Part shown: positions 16,740-26,507 of the stretch, one piece after another
Layout of the letters: each line of letters starts with the position of its first letter
Numbering within the stretch: the first letter of the stretch is position 1
Assembly: GCA_937996655.1 (NCBI GenBank)
Contig: CALKUK010000011.1
Coordinates: forward strand, 310,001 to 374,000
DNA: 64,000 bases
Direction of reading: 5' to 3'
Source of the DNA: an uncultured Sphingomonadaceae bacterium
GTDB taxonomy: Bacteria > Pseudomonadota > Alphaproteobacteria > Sphingomonadales > Sphingomonadaceae
Notes under the pieces: model-generated
What the model saw: only the letters and a program-made list of their open reading frames with translations
Told to the model about the DNA's origin: nothing
Database searches by the model: none
Program-made: the position numbers and the translations under genes

Positions 16740-17327
16740 TTAGGCCCCTTTCAGTCGGCTTGCCGACGGCACGATCCATTCGGCCTCCGTCATGATCGCG
16801 TCAAGCGGAACGTCCCAAGGGTCGGCCGGTATCCCGCCGACTTCCTGAACGGACCAAGCAATGCCGATGCGCATGGCAGCAGGACGCAGCGCAAGAGCGC
16901 GGTCATAGTGACCTGCACCTTGCCCAATGCGGTTTCCAGATCGGTCAAAACCCAATAATGGCAATAGGATAAGATCAGGTTCTAAGACAAATTGAGAAGA
17001 AAGGGGCTGCTGGAACCCGCCGGGTGCCGCTTCGGTGGGGTCGCCCGGGGTCCAGTGCCGGAAGGCTAAAGGGGCCTCTCTTGTCGTGAGGCAGGGCAGA
17101 ACCAGCGGTTTCCCGTGGTTCGTGGCGAACGTCATGACGTCATGGGGGTCTGCCTCGCTGCCAACCGGCAGGTAGCTGGATATCACATTGGCCGCCTCGA
17201 ACGCACGTTTGAGGGGCAGTTCGACGGACGTCGCAAGCGGAAAAATTTTGGAAGAACGTTGTTTTACAAACGCTTGTCGCGTTTTCCTCAGTTCTTTTCT
17301 GAGCTTTTCCTTCGTCTGGATGCTCAC
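16740..17327 (-). CDS. fau: 5-formyltetrahydrofolate cyclo-ligase
   Basis: ATP-dependent conversion of 5-formyl-THF to 5,10-methenyl-THF in folate metabolism. The 195-residue length fits. The N-terminal KEKLRKELRKTRQAF carries the basic residues that bind ATP, ISSYLPVGSEADP is the folate-side motif and LLGFDRSGNRIGQGAGHYDR is the conserved phosphate-binding signature. The start is a GTG at 17327. The gene sits directly after a likely 6S RNA and zapA, the arrangement found in many proteobacteria. Confidence 0.93.
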   Translation of the reverse strand: MSIQTKEKLRKELRKTRQAFVKQRSSKIFPLATSVELPLKRAFEAANVISSYLPVGSEADPHDVMTFATNHGKPLVLPCLTTREAPLAFRHWTPGDPTEAAPGGFQQPLSSQFVLEPDLILLPLLGFDRSGNRIGQGAGHYDRALALRPAAMRIGIAWSVQEVGGIPADPWDVPLDAIMTEAEWIVPSASRLKGA

Positions 17328-17330
17328 AAG

Positions 17331-17493
17331 TTGGCGGACCCACCGTGGCCGTTGGCCGGAATATCCTCTGACGCCAAGTACGTCAGGTGGGGACCATATG
17401 CGTCAGGCCAAGACCTGGGCAGGGACAGCCCCCTTGGATGTGGAATCGCCTCAGGGATAATCTGTCTAGCTCGCACCGGGCAGAATCCGCCAA
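17331..17493 (-). ncRNA. ssrS: Probable 6S RNA
   Basis: The 183-base gap between zapA and the cyclo-ligase gene is the classic site of 6S RNA. On the minus strand the ends pair perfectly: TTGGCGGA (plus-strand 17486-17493) with TCCGCCAA (plus-strand 17331-17338), giving a 163-base RNA with a long interrupted helix and an open centre, as expected for the RNA that mimics an open promoter and sequesters sigma-70 polymerase. Identification rests on position, length and closing stem; it was not checked against a covariance model. The 3' end lies just before the GTG start of the next gene. Confidence 0.7.
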
Positions 17494-17510
17494 GACCTGA
17501 TATAGGGTCG

Positions 17511-17855
17511 TTAGCCGCGCCGCTCAAGGTGCATGGCCAGGTTTTCCAATCGTGCGGCAATGTCGTCCAGCAATGAGAGGTGCTCATCATTGGCTGGGGC
17601 CGGTGCGGCAGACGGGGTGGGAATGGCGGGCGCAGCAGGGGCCGCGCCGCCTTTTCGGGTTTCATCAAGCTCATCGGCGAGGAGCAGGGAAGCAAAGAGC
17701 AATTGTCGGACTTCGCTGACGCTGCCCAGGGCTTTCCGTGCATCATGTGCCTTGCTGTCCACGATTTCAGCGATCTTTGTCAGATGCGCCTCTTCGCCAT
17801 CGCGACAGGCCACGGTATAGGCGTTTCCGCCGATCTTGAGTTCAATCTGGGCCAT
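17511..17855 (-). CDS. zapA: Cell division protein ZapA
   Basis: ZapA binds FtsZ filaments and stabilises the Z ring. The 114 residues start with the family fold (IELKIGGNAYTVACRDGEEA, then LTKIAEIVDSKAHDARKALG), followed by a helix LLFASLLLADELDETRK. An Ala/Pro-rich linker precedes a C-terminal helix (LLDDIAARLENLAMHLERRG), longer than in enteric ZapA but usual in sphingomonads. Its ATG overlaps the stop of the coiled-coil gene upstream (ATGA). Confidence 0.9.
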   Translation of the reverse strand: MAQIELKIGGNAYTVACRDGEEAHLTKIAEIVDSKAHDARKALGSVSEVRQLLFASLLLADELDETRKGGAAPAAPAIPTPSAAPAPANDEHLSLLDDIAARLENLAMHLERRG

Positions 17856-18094
17856 CAGCTGCGCGCTCCGGCAGAGGCGCGCGCGATCACAGCGTCGAGC
17901 GCGGAAAGTGCGATGGTGGTTTCTTCCTTCAACTTGGCGTGCCGTTCGGCGAGCGCGGCAAGCCGCGCCGCATCTTCGCTGTCAGCAGGCACAGCCTGTG
18001 CAGGCGTGGGGGCGGGCGAGAGGGCGACGGCTTCAATCCGTTCCATCGCAGCGGCTATGCGCCTCAGCGCGTTCGACATTCGGGCGTCAGACAT
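17855..18094 (-). CDS. Small coiled-coil protein encoded upstream of zapA
   Basis: 79 residues from ATG 18094. Two helices (NALRRIAAAMERIEAVA and LAALAERHAKLKEETTIALS) are joined by an Ala/Pro-rich linker. No catalytic motif is present. Translational coupling with zapA by a 4-base overlap suggests a role with ZapA in division, perhaps as a ZapB-like partner; that is inference. A longer reading to 18301 would cover the tkt promoter region and start, and is not credible. Confidence 0.7.
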   Translation of the reverse strand: MSDARMSNALRRIAAAMERIEAVALSPAPTPAQAVPADSEDAARLAALAERHAKLKEETTIALSALDAVIARASAGARS

Positions 18095-18238
18095 GCGCAC
18101 ATGATTACCACGCAACTGATCTGCCGCAAGCAAAATGGGGCGCTGCGGTTGACCAGCGGGGACCAGCGCGACAAGAGGGCGGCGACCTCGCCCGTGCGAG
18201 TCGCAATTGCCTTCTCGGGCCGAGCTTAAGGGATCGCC

Positions 18239-20227
18239 ATGACTGTTGACCAGCAGCGCCTCGCCAACGCTATCCGTGCGTTGTCGATGGATGCCGTGCA
18301 AGCCGCTAATTCAGGGCACCCCGGCATGCCGATGGGCATGGCGGATGTCGCGACTGTCCTTTTCACACAGTTTCTGAAGTATGATCCACGAGCGCCTAAA
18401 TGGGCTGACCGTGATCGCTTCGTTCTTTCGGCCGGCCATGGCTCGATGCTGATCTACTCGCTCCTGCATTTGACCGGCTATGACCAGCCGACCATGGCGG
18501 ACATCCGTAATTTCCGACAGCTGCATTCGGTCTGTGCCGGTCACCCGGAAAATACCGAACTGCCCGGCGTTGAATGCACGACAGGCCCGCTGGGGCAGGG
18601 TGTGGCGATGGCCGTCGGCATGGCGATGGCAGAGCGGCACCTTAACGCCATTTTTGGTGACGACCTTGTCGACCATAAAACTTGGGTCATCGCGGGCGAC
18701 GGGTGTTTGATGGAAGGCCTGAACCACGAAGCCATCGGTCTGGCCGGCGTGAATAAGCTTGGCCGCCTCAACGTGCTGTGGGATGACAACAACATCACGA
18801 TCGACGGCGATACATCGCTTTCAACCTGTGAAGACATTCTCGCCCGCTATGCCGCGACCGGCTGGCACACGGTGCGCTGCGACGGGCATGACTTTGCCGA
18901 TATCGCGCGGGCTTTGGCGGAAGCTGAAGCCGATCCGCGTCCGTCCCTGGTCGCCTGTAAGACGGTGATCGGCAAGGGCGCGCCAAACAAGCAGGGCGGT
19001 CATAACGTTCACGGCGCGCCGCTGGGTGGGGACGAGATTGCAGCCGCCCGTGATTATCTGGGCTGGGATGCAGCACCGTTTGAAGTGCCGGCGGATATCC
19101 TGTCGGACTGGCGTGCCCTTGGGGCGCGTGGCGCTGGCGTCCGCACGGCGTGGGAGGCGCGTCTGGCGGCTTCTTCTGCCCGGGCCGCGTTTGAAGACCG
19201 GATGGCCGGCGTTGCAAACCTCGCTTCTGCCGCACTTGAGGGCTACATCGCAGACCTCGTGGCGTCGCCGCAAAAGGTCGCGACCCGCAAGGCGTCTGAA
19301 ATGGCGCTTGGCCCGCTGACGGAAAAGCTTCCGCATCTCGTTGGTGGTTCTGCTGACTTGACGGGATCAAACCTGACCAAGACCAAATCGACCGAGCCTT
19401 TTGGCGCGGCGAATTATGCGGGGCGTCACGTCTATTACGGCATCCGGGAATTCGGCATGGCCGCCGCGATGAACGGTATGGCGCTGCACGGCGGCGTCGT
19501 GCCCTATGGCGGGACGTTCCTCGTCTTTTCCGACTATTGCCGCAACGCCATCCGGATGAGCGCGGTGCAGCATGCGCAGGTCGTCTACGTCATGACGCAC
19601 GATTCCATCGGGCTGGGTGAAGACGGGCCGACCCACCAGCCGGTGGAACATGTCATGTCGCTGCGCATGATCCCCAACCTTAACGTCTATCGTCCGGCCG
19701 ACGTGATCGAAACGGCGGAATGCTGGGCGCTGTCGCTCGAAACGACGGGCACGCCTTCGGTACTTGCGCTGTCGCGCCAGAATTTGCCGCAGTTGCGTGG
19801 TGCGGGGGATGAAGGCTGGACACGGGCCTCCAATCGCTCGGCTAAGGGTGGTTACCGCCTGAAGGCGGCTGAGTCGGCGCGCAAGGTCGTGCTGGTCGCG
19901 ACGGGCTCTGAAGTTGAAATCGCCGTTAACGTCGCCAAGACCCTTGAAGGGCAGGGGATCGGCGCAGACGTCGTCTCGATGCCCTGCACCGAATTGTTCG
20001 ACGCCCAGACTTCGGCCTATAAGGCTGATCTTCTGCCCCGCGATGCGCTGATCGTATCGGTTGAGGCAGGGGTGACCTTGGGCTGGGAACGGTATACTGG
20101 TCTTGATGGTCTCAACATCGGTATTGATCGCTTCGGCGCCTCGGCTCCGGCGGACGCACTTTATGATTATTTCGGGCTGACGGTCGACAAGATCGTTCCC
20201 CGCATCCTTGAGAAACTTGCCAACTAA
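18239..20227 (+). CDS. tkt: Transketolase
   Basis: Thiamine-diphosphate enzyme of the pentose phosphate pathway that moves two-carbon units between sugar phosphates. 662 residues. N-terminal domain: [20 protein letters not shown], then the ThDP motif region [13 protein letters not shown] through [11 protein letters not shown]. Pyrimidine-binding domain: [17 protein letters not shown], with catalytic-region His in [19 protein letters not shown]. The C-terminal domain is complete. It is divergent from the zapA group and is followed after six bases by gap, so it probably heads a tkt-gap-pgk unit. Confidence 0.97.
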   Translation: MTVDQQRLANAIRALSMDAVQAANSGHPGMPMGMADVATVLFTQFLKYDPRAPKWADRDRFVLSAGHGSMLIYSLLHLTGYDQPTMADIRNFRQLHSVCAGHPENTELPGVECTTGPLGQGVAMAVGMAMAERHLNAIFGDDLVDHKTWVIAGDGCLMEGLNHEAIGLAGVNKLGRLNVLWDDNNITIDGDTSLSTCEDILARYAATGWHTVRCDGHDFADIARALAEAEADPRPSLVACKTVIGKGAPNKQGGHNVHGAPLGGDEIAAARDYLGWDAAPFEVPADILSDWRALGARGAGVRTAWEARLAASSARAAFEDRMAGVANLASAALEGYIADLVASPQKVATRKASEMALGPLTEKLPHLVGGSADLTGSNLTKTKSTEPFGAANYAGRHVYYGIREFGMAAAMNGMALHGGVVPYGGTFLVFSDYCRNAIRMSAVQHAQVVYVMTHDSIGLGEDGPTHQPVEHVMSLRMIPNLNVYRPADVIETAECWALSLETTGTPSVLALSRQNLPQLRGAGDEGWTRASNRSAKGGYRLKAAESARKVVLVATGSEVEIAVNVAKTLEGQGIGADVVSMPCTELFDAQTSAYKADLLPRDALIVSVEAGVTLGWERYTGLDGLNIGIDRFGASAPADALYDYFGLTVDKIVPRILEKLAN

Positions 20228-20239
20228 GGGAGAATGGAC

Positions 20240-21244
20240 ATGGCGAAGGTTGCCATTAACGGTTTCGGACGCATCGGACGCAACGTGGCGCGCGCCATTC
20301 TAGAGCGCCCGGATTGCGGCCTTGAGCTGGTGTCGATCAATGACCTCGCCGACGCGAAGTCGAACGCGATGCTGTTCAAGCGGGACTCGGTCCACGGCCC
20401 GTTCAGCGGCACCGTCGAAGTCGATGGCAATGACCTGATCATCAACGGCAAGCGCATCCATGTGACCGCCGAGCGTGACCCCGCCAACCTTCCCCATGCC
20501 GTAAACGGCATCGACATCGCGCTGGAATGCACGGGCTTCTTCACCACCCGCGCGGGTGGCCAGAAGCACCTGGATGCAGGCGCCAAGCGCGTTCTCATCT
20601 CGGCACCCGGCAAGGAAGTCGATCTCACGGTCGTCTTCGGCGTCAACCATGACAAGCTGACGGGCGACCACAAGATTGTCTCCAACGCGTCGTGCACCAC
20701 CAACTGCCTGGCACCTTTCGCCAAGGTGCTGAACGACGCCATCGGCATCGAGCGTGGCCTGATGACGACGATCCACGCCTATACCAACGACCAGAAGATC
20801 CTTGACCAAATCCACGAAGATCCGCGCCGTGCGCGTGCCGCGGGCATGTCGATGATCCCGACAACAACGGGTGCTGCCCGTGCCGTGGGCGAAGTGCTTC
20901 CTGAATTGAAGGGCAAGCTCGACGGTTCGGCCATCCGCGTGCCGACGCCGAATGTCTCGGTTGTTGACCTGACCTTCACGCCGAAGCGCGACACGACCAA
21001 GGAAGAAGTCAACGCGCTGCTGAAGGCTGCTGCCGAAGGCCCGCTGAAGGGCGTGCTCGGCTACACCGATGAGCCGCTGGTATCGATCGACCTCAACCAC
21101 GATGCGCACAGCTCAACCATCGACAGCCTCGAAACGGCCGTCATCGATGGCAAGCTCGTCCGCGTCCTGTCTTGGTATGATAACGAATGGGGCTTCTCCA
21201 ACCGCATGGTCGATACGGCCGGCGTGATGGCAAAGCTGATCTAA
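20240..21244 (+). CDS. gap: Glyceraldehyde-3-phosphate dehydrogenase (type I)
   Basis: Oxidises glyceraldehyde-3-phosphate to 1,3-bisphosphoglycerate using NAD(P)+. It opens [20 protein letters not shown] and has the catalytic cysteine in [16 protein letters not shown]. The phosphate-binding region [20 protein letters not shown] and the C-terminal [15 protein letters not shown] are intact. ATG 20240 is chosen over ATG 20234 because AAGGGAGA at 20226-20233 is then correctly spaced. Length 334 residues. A palindromic repeat separates it from pgk. Confidence 0.96.
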   Translation: MAKVAINGFGRIGRNVARAILERPDCGLELVSINDLADAKSNAMLFKRDSVHGPFSGTVEVDGNDLIINGKRIHVTAERDPANLPHAVNGIDIALECTGFFTTRAGGQKHLDAGAKRVLISAPGKEVDLTVVFGVNHDKLTGDHKIVSNASCTTNCLAPFAKVLNDAIGIERGLMTTIHAYTNDQKILDQIHEDPRRARAAGMSMIPTTTGAARAVGEVLPELKGKLDGSAIRVPTPNVSVVDLTFTPKRDTTKEEVNALLKAAAEGPLKGVLGYTDEPLVSIDLNHDAHSSTIDSLETAVIDGKLVRVLSWYDNEWGFSNRMVDTAGVMAKLI

Positions 21245-21248
21245 CACT

Positions 21249-21336
21249 CCGTTGGTCCTGAGTTTGTCGAAGGACTGTCCTCTCGCTTTGTTACAAAGTT
21301 GAAGGACAGGGCGTCGACCGGCTCAGGACCAAACGG
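21249..21336. repeat. Palindromic repeat, copy A (gap-pgk gap)
   Basis: Left arm 21249-21281 (CCGTTGGTCCTGAGTTTGTC and onward) and right arm 21303-21336 are near-perfect inverted copies around a 21-base loop. It has the same family sequence as the copies at 23.5, 25.0, 29.9, 58.1 and 60.0 kb. It lies between two genes expected to be co-transcribed and could form a stable hairpin in the message. Confidence 0.85.
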
Positions 21337-21350
21337 TTTTGGGGATTATC

Positions 21351-22541
21351 ATGGCATTCAAAACCCTCGACGATATGGGCGATTTGACCGGCAAGCGTGT
21401 GCTTGTCCGCGAAGACCTGAACGTGCCGATGGCCGATGGTCAGGTGACGGACGATACACGGTTGCGTGCGGCGGCGCCGACCATCCTCGAACTTGCCGAT
21501 CGCGGGGCCAAGGTGCTCGTCCTCGCCCATTTCGGTCGTCCCAAGGGCCAGCCATCTGAAGAGTTTTCGTTGAACAAGGTCGTCGCGCCGTTTTCGCAGG
21601 TGCTTGGCCGCCCGGTCCGCTACATTGACTGGGAAGGCGACAAGGCCGCCGTGGCCACGATGGCCAATGGCGAGATCGCTGTCCTTGAAAACACCCGCTT
21701 TTTTGGCGGCGAGGAAAAGAACGATCCGGCTGTGATCGAACGCTTCGCCAGCCTTGGCGACCTTTATGTGAATGACGCGTTTTCTGCCGCGCACCGCGCC
21801 CATGCCTCGACGGAAGGGCTGGCCCACGTCCTGCCCGCTTTTGCCGGGCGGTCGATGGAAGCCGAGTTGAAGGCTCTGGAAAAGGCTCTGGGCTCCCCAG
21901 AAAAGCCAGTCGCAGCCGTCGTGGGCGGAGCAAAGGTTTCCTCCAAGCTGGATGTGCTCAAGCACCTTGTCGAGCGTGTTGATCATCTGATCATCGGCGG
22001 CGGCATGGCCAACACCTTCCTTGCCGCGCGCGGCATCGATGTGGGCAAGTCGCTGTGTGAGCATGATCTGACCGGCACTGCCGAAGATATTCTGGATGCG
22101 GCAGACAAGGCCGGATGCACGGTGCATCTGCCCTATGACGTTGTCGTCTCAAAAGAATTTGCCGCCAACCCGCCGTCGCTGCGGACATGCAACGTGCATG
22201 AGGTCGCGGCGGACGAGATGATCCTCGATGTCGGCCCGGCCGCTGTTGAGGCGCTGGCGGATGTTTTGAAGACCTGCCGGACGCTCGTCTGGAACGGCCC
22301 GATGGGCGCGTTTGAGACTGTCCCTTTCGACAAGGCCACCGTGGCACTCGCCCGGACGGCGGCTGCGCTCACCAAGGAAGGCTCGCTCGTTTCGGTTGCG
22401 GGCGGCGGTGATACCGTCGCCGCACTCAACCATGCGGGCGTTGCCGGTGATTTCAGCTTTGTGTCGACCGCAGGGGGCGCGTTCCTCGAATGGATGGAAG
22501 GCCGCGTGCTTCCCGGCGTGGCCGCGCTCCAGAAAGATTAA
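21351..22541 (+). CDS. pgk: Phosphoglycerate kinase
   Basis: Transfers the acyl phosphate of 1,3-bisphosphoglycerate to ADP in glycolysis. 396 residues. The N-terminal substrate domain has [20 protein letters not shown] and the basic-patch region [11 protein letters not shown]; the nucleotide domain has [24 protein letters not shown] and the C-terminal [16 protein letters not shown] 21351 is preceded by GGGG and gives the usual start [10 protein letters not shown]; an upstream TTG at 21339 lies against the repeat. A strong terminator follows the stop. Confidence 0.96.
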   Translation: MAFKTLDDMGDLTGKRVLVREDLNVPMADGQVTDDTRLRAAAPTILELADRGAKVLVLAHFGRPKGQPSEEFSLNKVVAPFSQVLGRPVRYIDWEGDKAAVATMANGEIAVLENTRFFGGEEKNDPAVIERFASLGDLYVNDAFSAAHRAHASTEGLAHVLPAFAGRSMEAELKALEKALGSPEKPVAAVVGGAKVSSKLDVLKHLVERVDHLIIGGGMANTFLAARGIDVGKSLCEHDLTGTAEDILDAADKAGCTVHLPYDVVVSKEFAANPPSLRTCNVHEVAADEMILDVGPAAVEALADVLKTCRTLVWNGPMGAFETVPFDKATVALARTAAALTKEGSLVSVAGGGDTVAALNHAGVAGDFSFVSTAGGAFLEWMEGRVLPGVAALQKD

Positions 22542-22547
22542 TTCGAT

Positions 22548-22582
22548 CATCCCGGATTACCTTGTTTTCCGGGATGTTTTTT
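22548..22582 (+). terminator. Rho-independent terminator after pgk
   Basis: CATCCCGG (22548-22555) pairs perfectly with CCGGGATG (22569-22576), followed by six T residues at 22577-22582. It lies seven bases after the pgk stop codon and ends the tkt-gap-pgk unit. Confidence 0.9.
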
Positions 22583-22620
22583 GCACAACACCGCATTCGA
22601 ATGCAGCGAAGGACAAGAAG

Positions 22621-23517
22621 ATGACAGACCCGAAAATGTTGGAAAAGATTGCCAGCGGCAAAGGCTTTATCGCAGCTCTGGACCAGAGCGGCGGCTCCAC
22701 CCCCAAGGCACTGCTCGGCTATGGCATTGAAGAAAGCGCCTATAATGGCGACGATGAGATGTTCGCGCTGATCCACCAGATGCGCAGCCGCATCATTTCG
22801 TCGCCTGCCTTCACAGGTGACAAGGTTGTTGGCGCCATCTTGTTTGAAAAGACGATGGACGGTCAGGTCGGTGGAAAGCCGACGCCTGCGGCGCTGTGGG
22901 ACAAGGGCGTCGTGCCCTTCATCAAGATCGACAAGGGTCTGGAAGATGAGGCCAATGGCGTCCAGCTGATGAAGCCGATGCCGGAACTCGACGCGCTGCT
23001 CGCTAAGTCGAAGGCATTGGGCGTGTTCGGCACCAAGGAGCGCTCGGTCATCAACCTTGCCAATCGGGAGGGCATTGCCGCCATCGTGAAGCAACAGGTG
23101 GAAATCGGTCTTCAGGTGCTCGCCGGCGGCCTCGTCCCGATGCTGGAGCCCGAAATCAACATCAAGAGCCCGGAACGCGCCGACTGCGACGCCATCCTGC
23201 TCGATGAAATGATCAAGGCGCTCGATGCCATGCCGGGCACCGACAAGGTTATGCTCAAGCTGAGCCTTCCGGTCACGCCGGGTCATTTCGATGCGCTTGT
23301 CGATCATCCGCGCGTCCTGCGCGTTGTGGCACTCTCGGGCGGCTTCAAGCGCCCTGAAGCGTGCGTCGAACTCGCCAAGAACCGCGGCATCATCGCCAGC
23401 TTCAGCCGCGCGCTGCTGGAAGACTTGCGTCACCAGATGACGGACGCGGAGTTTGATGCCTCGCTGGGGTCTGCCATTGGGGACATCTACACGGCGTCGA
23501 CCACCAAGACGGCTTAG
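22621..23517 (+). CDS. fda: Class I fructose-bisphosphate aldolase
   Basis: Cleaves fructose-1,6-bisphosphate by a Schiff-base mechanism. The 298 residues match the short bacterial class I family (MLEKIASGKGFIAALDQSGG, then FGTKERSVIN and PMLEPEINIKSPE). KVMLKLSLPVTP contains the probable Schiff-base lysine, Lys213. ATG 22621 is preceded by AAGGACAAG. An open frame extends upstream to 22312 inside pgk, but that part is out-of-frame overlap with no family support. The gene starts after the pgk terminator, so it has its own promoter in the 38 bases between or depends on read-through. Confidence 0.94.
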   Translation: MTDPKMLEKIASGKGFIAALDQSGGSTPKALLGYGIEESAYNGDDEMFALIHQMRSRIISSPAFTGDKVVGAILFEKTMDGQVGGKPTPAALWDKGVVPFIKIDKGLEDEANGVQLMKPMPELDALLAKSKALGVFGTKERSVINLANREGIAAIVKQQVEIGLQVLAGGLVPMLEPEINIKSPERADCDAILLDEMIKALDAMPGTDKVMLKLSLPVTPGHFDALVDHPRVLRVVALSGGFKRPEACVELAKNRGIIASFSRALLEDLRHQMTDAEFDASLGSAIGDIYTASTTKTA

Positions 23518-23532
23518 AGTTGAAACACTAAC

Positions 23533-23621
23533 CCGCTCATCCTGAGCTTGTCGAAGGATTGTCCTTCTTTCATCATAGGTGAAAAGTAAGAACGGCCCTT
23601 CGACAGGCTCAGGGTGAACGG
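23533..23621. repeat. Palindromic repeat, copy B (fda-thiE gap)
   Basis: The left arm begins CCGCTCATCCTGAGCTTGTC at 23533; the right arm CCTTCGACAGGCTCAGGGTG ends in AACGG at 23621. It belongs to the same family as copy A. It overlaps the first codons of a longer but unlikely thiE reading. Confidence 0.85.
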
Positions 23622-23670
23622 AATTGGGAAGGGCTTACACTCGCGCCTTCACCGCCCTATAGCCGCCGAC

Positions 23671-24354
23671 ATGGACGATCTTGAACTCCCCGAAGTGCCC
23701 GAAGGCTTTGCTGAACGCTTTGCGCGCGAAGACCGCGAGCCGGCCGAACTCTATCTGATTTCCCCGCCGTCGTTTGACGCGGCGTTTACGGATCGGCTGA
23801 AGGCCGCGTTTGATGCCGGGCCGATTGCTGCCTTTCAGTTGCGGCTCAAGGGCCTTGATGAACACACCATCGCGCGGATGGCGGAACCGATCCAAAAACT
23901 GTGCGCAGAACGGGATGTTGCCTTCCTCATCAATGACAGCATTGCGCTGGCCAAGCGGCTTGGCGCGGATGGCGTGCATCTGGGGCAGGACGACGGTGAT
24001 CCGCGGGAAGCCCGCGATGTTCTGGGCCGCGATGCGCAAATCGGCGTGACGTGCCACAACAGCCGACACCTCGCGATGGAAGCGGGTGAGGCCGGTGCGG
24101 ACTATGTCGCCTTTGGCGCCTTCTACCCGACGACCACCAAAGACGTGCAGCATCAAGCGGACCCGGCGATCCTGAGCTGGTGGACCGTGGTGTCGCCCAT
24201 TCCCTGCGTTGCCATTGGTGGAATTACGGCTGCAAATGCGGCCCCGCTCGTTGCGGCAGGTGCAGACTTTGTCGCGGTTTCAGGCGCTGTCTGGAATGAT
24301 CCGGCAGGCGAGGCCGCGGCGATTCAGGCGCTGTTGAAGGCGATCGGCCACTGA
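23671..24354 (+). CDS. thiE: Thiamine phosphate synthase
   Basis: Joins the pyrimidine and thiazole moieties to form thiamine phosphate. A TIM-barrel of 227 residues with QLRLKGLDEHTIARMAEPIQ (pyrimidine side), FLINDSIALAKRLGADGVHL, the HLGQDDGDP motif, IGVTCHNSRHLAMEAGEAGA and the phosphate-binding end CVAIGGITAANAAPLVAAGA. ATG 23671 is chosen because the upstream extension to 23614 runs through the palindromic repeat. Its place next to transketolase and other ThDP-linked genes is consistent with cofactor supply, but the link is inference. Confidence 0.92.
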   Translation: MDDLELPEVPEGFAERFAREDREPAELYLISPPSFDAAFTDRLKAAFDAGPIAAFQLRLKGLDEHTIARMAEPIQKLCAERDVAFLINDSIALAKRLGADGVHLGQDDGDPREARDVLGRDAQIGVTCHNSRHLAMEAGEAGADYVAFGAFYPTTTKDVQHQADPAILSWWTVVSPIPCVAIGGITAANAAPLVAAGADFVAVSGAVWNDPAGEAAAIQALLKAIGH

Positions 24355-24424
24355 CCGGCCCTTGCCGGAACCGCCCGCTTGGGCTAGGGGCGCGACCGCT
24401 CTTTCAAATTCGTACAGGTGACTC

Positions 24425-24988
24425 ATGAAGATCAGCGGCGTGGACATCCGTCCCGGCAACATCCTTGAATTCGAAGGCGGGCTTTGGCGCGCCGTGAAGA
24501 TCCAGCATACGCAGCCGGGCAAGGGTGGCGCGTATATGCAGGTCGAACTGAAGAACCTGATTGATGGCCGCAAGAGCCAGAACCGCTTCCGCTCGTCAGA
24601 GACGGTTGAGCGCGTCCGCCTTGATACCAAGGACTTTCTGTTCCTCTACATTGATGGCGACATGCTCGTCTTCATGGACAAGGACAATTACGACCAGATT
24701 ACGCTGCCCAGCGATATGCTCGGCGATGCGGCGGCCTTCCTGCAAGACGGCATGGAGGTTGTCCTTGAACTTTATGACGAGCGCCCGATTTCGGTGCAGC
24801 TGCCCGACCAGGTCGAAGCCACGATCGTCGAAGCCGACGCCGTGGTGAAGGGTCAGACGGCGTCTTCGTCCTACAAGCCCGCTTTGCTCGACAATGGCGT
24901 TCGCGTCATGGTGCCGCCGCACATTACGGCCGGCACGCGCATCGTCGTTGACGTCTATGCGCAGGAATATGTGAAGCGCGCGGACTGA
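24425..24988 (+). CDS. efp: Translation elongation factor P
   Basis: EF-P relieves ribosome stalling at polyproline stretches. 187 residues in three beta-barrel domains: N-terminal KOW-like domain ([20 protein letters not shown]), then the loop [13 protein letters not shown] with Lys33 at the position that is beta-lysylated in the EpmA-dependent group, and the C-terminal OB domain ([33 protein letters not shown]). The ATG start is preceded by AGGTGACTC. It stands alone between thiE and a repeat. Confidence 0.96.
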   Translation: MKISGVDIRPGNILEFEGGLWRAVKIQHTQPGKGGAYMQVELKNLIDGRKSQNRFRSSETVERVRLDTKDFLFLYIDGDMLVFMDKDNYDQITLPSDMLGDAAAFLQDGMEVVLELYDERPISVQLPDQVEATIVEADAVVKGQTASSSYKPALLDNGVRVMVPPHITAGTRIVVDVYAQEYVKRAD

Positions 24989-25000
24989 TCTGCGCTTTTC

Positions 25001-25071
25001 CCGTTTGCCCAGAGCCTGTCGAAGGGCCGTCCTTTTGAAGGACAGTGCCTCGACAAGCTCAGCACGAACGG
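25001..25071. repeat. Palindromic repeat, copy C (efp-suhB gap)
   Basis: Left arm 25001-25034 (CCGTTTGCCCAGAGCCTGTC on) and right arm 25038-25071 (ending GCACGAACGG) form a 34-base stem with only a three-base loop, the most compact copy in the window. It starts 13 bases after the efp stop and may also end efp transcripts. Confidence 0.85.
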
Positions 25072-25136
25072 TTTTCTAGATTTGAAATTCAGGGCGGCTG
25101 ATAACAGCGATCCCTGAAAATGAAGGACTATCTGCT

Positions 25137-25949
25137 GTGCCAGCCCATTCCGGTATCATGACCGTCATCGAACGTGCCGCGCGCAAGGCGGGGGGCAAGC
25201 TGCGCCGCGACTTTAATGAGGTGCAGCATCTGCAGGTCAGCCGCAAAGGCCCGGCAGACTTCGTGTCGAAGGCCGATATTGCGGCCGAACGCACCATCTA
25301 TGACGAGCTGGTCAAGGCGCGGCCAGATTGGAACTTCCTGTTCGAAGAAGCGGGCGAAATCGTCAACAATCCGGACAAGCCGCGTTTCATCATCGATCCG
25401 CTCGACGGCACAACAAACTTTCTTCACGGGATTCCGCATTTCGCCATCTCCATCGCGGTGGAAGAAGAACTGACCGGTGGTCGCCGGGAAGTCACCACAG
25501 CACTCGTCTACAATCCGATGACGGATGAAAGCTTTTGGGCCGAAAAGGGCCGGGGCTCATGGCTGCAGGACCAGCGCCTGCGCGTGTCCTCACGCAGAGA
25601 TCTGTCGGATGCACTCATTTCGACGGGAATTCCGTTCCTCGGCCATGGTGACATGGGGGAATGGGTGCGCATTTTTGGCGCAGTAGCCCCCAATGTCGCC
25701 GGGATCCGCCGGTTCGGAGCCGCCTCGCTCGATCTCGCTTGGGTTGCGGCAGGCCGCTATGACGGTTTCTGGGAAAGCAAGCTTCAGCCTTGGGATGTGG
25801 CCGCAGGGATGCTGCTCGTCCGTGAGGCGGGCGGCTTTGTCACCGACTTCCGCGGCGGTGAACGCTGCATGGAGCGTCAGGAGTATCTGGCGGCGAATGA
25901 TGGCCTGCATTCCAAGCTGCATAAGCTGGTGGCAGGCGCGCTGCGCTGA
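25137..25949 (+). CDS. suhB: Inositol monophosphatase family protein (SuhB-like)
   Basis: Mg2+-dependent phosphatase fold of 270 residues. Metal ligands are in LFEEAGE (Glu pair), IDPLDGTTNFLHGIPHF (the family signature) and the C-terminal WDVAAGMLLVREAGG. Family members hydrolyse inositol-1-phosphate or related sugar phosphates; SuhB in enterobacteria also affects rRNA antitermination. The start GTG 25137 gives the N-terminus PAHSGIMTVIERAARKAG; AAGGA lies 11 bases upstream. The in-frame ATG 25158 is a weaker alternative. Confidence 0.92.
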   Translation: MPAHSGIMTVIERAARKAGGKLRRDFNEVQHLQVSRKGPADFVSKADIAAERTIYDELVKARPDWNFLFEEAGEIVNNPDKPRFIIDPLDGTTNFLHGIPHFAISIAVEEELTGGRREVTTALVYNPMTDESFWAEKGRGSWLQDQRLRVSSRRDLSDALISTGIPFLGHGDMGEWVRIFGAVAPNVAGIRRFGAASLDLAWVAAGRYDGFWESKLQPWDVAAGMLLVREAGGFVTDFRGGERCMERQEYLAANDGLHSKLHKLVAGALR

Positions 25950-25955
25950 TCCAAA

Positions 25956-25996
25956 TTTCGTACGCAAAGCATACGGAATGGGCCGGTTTTCGGCCC
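25956..25996 (+). terminator. Tandem hairpins after suhB (possible terminator)
   Basis: A short CGTACGC/GCATACG hairpin is followed by GGGCCG (25980-25985) pairing with CGGCCC (25991-25996) around GTTTT. No long T tract follows. They lie just after the suhB stop and before the nuo promoter region. Confidence 0.4.
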
Positions 25997-26129
25997 TGAT
26001 CTCCACGGCCCCGCAATATTATCCCCCATGGGGCTCCAAAATGGCCTTTAGTGCGCTTGCGATAGGCAGTTTGGTGGCCTAAAGCCGCGGCGATTCCGGT
26101 TTCCTGCCGGTCCATGGGAAAAGTCGATT

Positions 26130-26507
26130 ATGTCCTCGGTTGCTGCCGGATATCTGCCGATTTTGCTGTTTCTTGCGATCGCGCTGATCCTTTCGAGCGC
26201 GTTTGTGTTCTTGCCGATGGTGGTCTCACGACTGACGGGCACGCACAACCCAACGCCGGAAAAGCTCACCGAGTATGAATGCGGCTTTCCTGCCTTTGAA
26301 GGCAGCCGCGCGCAATTTGATGTGCGCTTCTATCTTGTGGCCATTCTTTTCATCGTCTTTGACCTTGAAGCGGCTTTCCTGTTCCCCTGGGCTGTGAGCT
26401 TGGAATGGACGGGCTGGGCAGGCTGGACGGGCATGATGGTCTTCTTGGGTGAACTGGTTCTCGGCCTTGTCTATGCGTGGAAGAAGGGAGCGCTCGAATG
26501 GGAGTAG
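26130..26507 (+). CDS. nuoA: NADH-quinone oxidoreductase subunit A
   Basis: Membrane-arm subunit at the junction with the peripheral arm of complex I. 125 residues with three membrane helices ([60 protein letters not shown]) and the conserved acidic loop [20 protein letters not shown], whose cysteine is the conserved loop residue seen in NuoA/ND3. ATG 26130 is preceded by GGGAAAAG. First gene of a 14-subunit operon in the standard order. Confidence 0.96.
   Translation: MSSVAAGYLPILLFLAIALILSSAFVFLPMVVSRLTGTHNPTPEKLTEYECGFPAFEGSRAQFDVRFYLVAILFIVFDLEAAFLFPWAVSLEWTGWAGWTGMMVFLGELVLGLVYAWKKGALEWE

Noticed and set aside
22312..22620. Longer N-terminus for the class I aldolase
   Set aside because: It overlaps pgk out of frame and spans the pgk terminator.
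23614..23670. Repeat-derived N-terminal extension of ThiE
   Set aside because: The extra codons start inside palindromic repeat B and precede a better ATG at 23671; unlike trpD, no conserved sequence lies on both sides.
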